A stretch of DNA of 5,686 nt, from the NCBI GenBank assembly GCA_013329565.1, contig DUJZ01000151.1:1-5686 (forward strand). The letters run 5' to 3'. The position numbers and the translations under genes are program-made. Source of the DNA: Methanomassiliicoccales archaeon. Lineage in GTDB: Archaea; Thermoplasmatota; Thermoplasmata; Methanomassiliicoccales; UBA472. The notes under the pieces are model-generated. The model searched no databases, was not told where the DNA came from, and saw only the letters and a list, made by a program, of their open reading frames with translations. Shown here piece after piece: positions 5,001 through 5,686 of this stretch. The number at the start of each line of letters is the position of its first letter. Within the stretch, counting starts at the first letter, position 1.

Positions 5001-5032
5001 ACCATCTACTCGGTTATTTAAACGGTGGTAAA

Positions 5033-5317
5033 ATGGTAGCTTTGAACACCATGCTGAACAAAAAGGTCCTTAGTTTGAACGCCTTCGACATCGGAACCGT
5101 GAGCGGTTTCAATCTAGACATCTCCGAATGGAAGGTCACCCACATCGCCGTGACGCTGAACTCCCAATCGACCAAGGAGCTGGGAATGAAGAAGCCTTTG
5201 CTGGGCGGGCTGACGGTCTGCATCCCAATTGGTCGTGTGGAAAAGGTAGGGGACATGGTGACCCTGAACCTCCCATTCGAACAGTTGAAGAGCCTGCCTG
5301 AGTGCAAACCCCTCTGA
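5033..5317 (+). CDS. Small PRC-barrel domain protein
   Basis: This is a complete 94-residue cytoplasmic protein made of a single PRC-barrel. LNKKVLSLNAFDIGTVSGFN (8-27) and LDISEWKVTHIAVTLN (28-43) show the typical first half, a short Gly-containing loop followed by beta-strands and a 'V-T-H-I/L-x-V' strand. KPLLGGLTVCIPIGRVEKVGDMVTLN (54-79) forms the second half with the conserved IPxxxVxxVGD pattern. Archaea commonly carry several stand-alone PRC-barrel proteins. Some haloarchaeal ones (CdpA/CdpB types) act with FtsZ in cell division, and others are linked to RNA processing. Nothing here decides between these. ATG 5033 is supported by the TATA box and weak GGTGGT site, and an internal ATG at residue 7 is less likely. 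It is monocistronic by appearance, starting 56 bases after the flavocytochrome and ending in TGA. Confidence 0.87.
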   Translation: MVALNTMLNKKVLSLNAFDIGTVSGFNLDISEWKVTHIAVTLNSQSTKELGMKKPLLGGLTVCIPIGRVEKVGDMVTLNLPFEQLKSLPECKPL

Positions 5318-5331
5318 GACCCCCGCAACCA

Positions 5332-5346
5332 CTTTCCATTTCTTTT
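5332..5346 (+). terminator. T-rich stretch after the PRC-barrel gene
   Basis: CTTTCCATTTCTTTT lies 15 bases after the PRC-barrel stop. Pyrimidine-rich tracts like this often terminate archaeal transcription. It may also overlap the promoter region of the next gene. No hairpin is evident. Confidence 0.35.
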
Positions 5347-5393
5347 GAGCGAACCCTTAACTCCGGTGCCGCCATATTCCCCGGCGAGGAGCC

Positions 5394-5686
5394 ATGTCCC
5401 AAGGACCGATGAACGCCAGACTGATCTACAAGTTCTTCGAGGCCGCCAACATGCAGCGGTGGAACGACCACATCCGCCCGGTGGAACTTACGGAACTGGA
5501 CAAGCAGTCCCACAAGATGGTCATCGCATACGTTCTCGCAAGATTCGAGGAGACCGAGAAGGGCACCAAGATCGATTGGACCAGGATCATCGAGGGCGGG
5601 ATATTCGAGTTCCTGCACCGGATATTCCTGACAGACCTCAAGCCTCCTGTTTACCACCGCATGCAGAAGGAGAAGGGCGGAGAACT
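5394..5686 (+). CDS. Divergent YfbR-like HD-domain protein (partial, N-terminal 97 residues)
   Basis: The ORF runs off the window. GAGGAG at 5386-5391 sets the ATG at 5394; M6 (5409) is an alternative. The start MNARLIYKFFEAANMQRWNDH (6-26), the QSHKMVIAYVLARF helix with His40, and FEFLHRIFLTDLKPPVYHRM (71-90) follow the layout of YfbR-type 5'-deoxynucleotidases. In those enzymes the corresponding motifs are 'EHS', 'LHDxxE' and 'GDIPxPVK'. The usual HD Asp is Arg76 here (LHR instead of LHD), while His40, His75 and Asp81 remain. Related archaeal proteins seem to share this LHR-TDLKP form, so it may be a lineage variant rather than damage. Metal binding and hydrolysis of dNMPs are therefore uncertain. 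The remaining catalytic Asp would lie beyond the window. Confidence 0.75.
   Translation, partial: MSQGPMNARLIYKFFEAANMQRWNDHIRPVELTELDKQSHKMVIAYVLARFEETEKGTKIDWTRIIEGGIFEFLHRIFLTDLKPPVYHRMQKEKGGE

Overview
The window looks archaeal, probably from a euryarchaeal or Thermoplasmata-like genome. That placement is an inference. It rests on TATA-box-like promoters about 25-30 bases upstream of starts, several apparently leaderless genes beside genes with GGAGG/GGTG-type ribosome sites, short T-tracts after genes, a small stand-alone PRC-barrel protein and a divergent YfbR-like HD protein. Base composition is GC-rich, and stops are TAG, TGA and TAA without obvious avoidance of TAG.

Left part (1-1199): the end of an unidentified plus-strand gene may lie at 1-65, followed by a T6 tract. 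On the minus strand, 119-625 holds a clearly broken gene for a GyrI-like effector-binding domain. It carries a lost base, a TAG stop, and a 40-bp direct repeat with a 21-bp filler that shifts the frame. Next, also on minus, is an unrecognised 127-residue helical protein (691-1074). Its promoter region is shared divergently with the aminotransferase.

Middle part (1200-3600): a complete class I/II PLP-dependent aminotransferase on plus converges on, and overlaps by 18 bp, a complete cation diffusion facilitator (CDF) metal exporter on minus. Upstream of the CDF gene, on the same strand but with its own promoter-like box, is a 93-residue protein of unknown function.

Right part (3600-5686): a ferric-reductase/NADPH-oxidase-like flavocytochrome of about 445 codons occupies 3640-4976, but as written it is split into three. 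An in-frame TGA lies after the first membrane segment, and a one-base loss in a G-run breaks the 'VAGG-ISITPF' nucleotide-binding motif. A probable heme-ligand histidine is also Leu. Then comes a PRC-barrel protein behind a very good TATA box, and the first 97 residues of a YfbR-like HD-domain protein that runs off the window.

There is no clear multi-gene pathway. Metal export and a ferric-reductase-like membrane enzyme lie near each other, but they are not one operon. The most notable signal is that two unrelated genes, each otherwise well conserved, are disrupted within 5 kb. Either the locus is decaying, or the assembly has base errors, or (least likely) the flavocytochrome is recoded. I found no CRISPR array, tRNA, rRNA, transposase or other mobile element.
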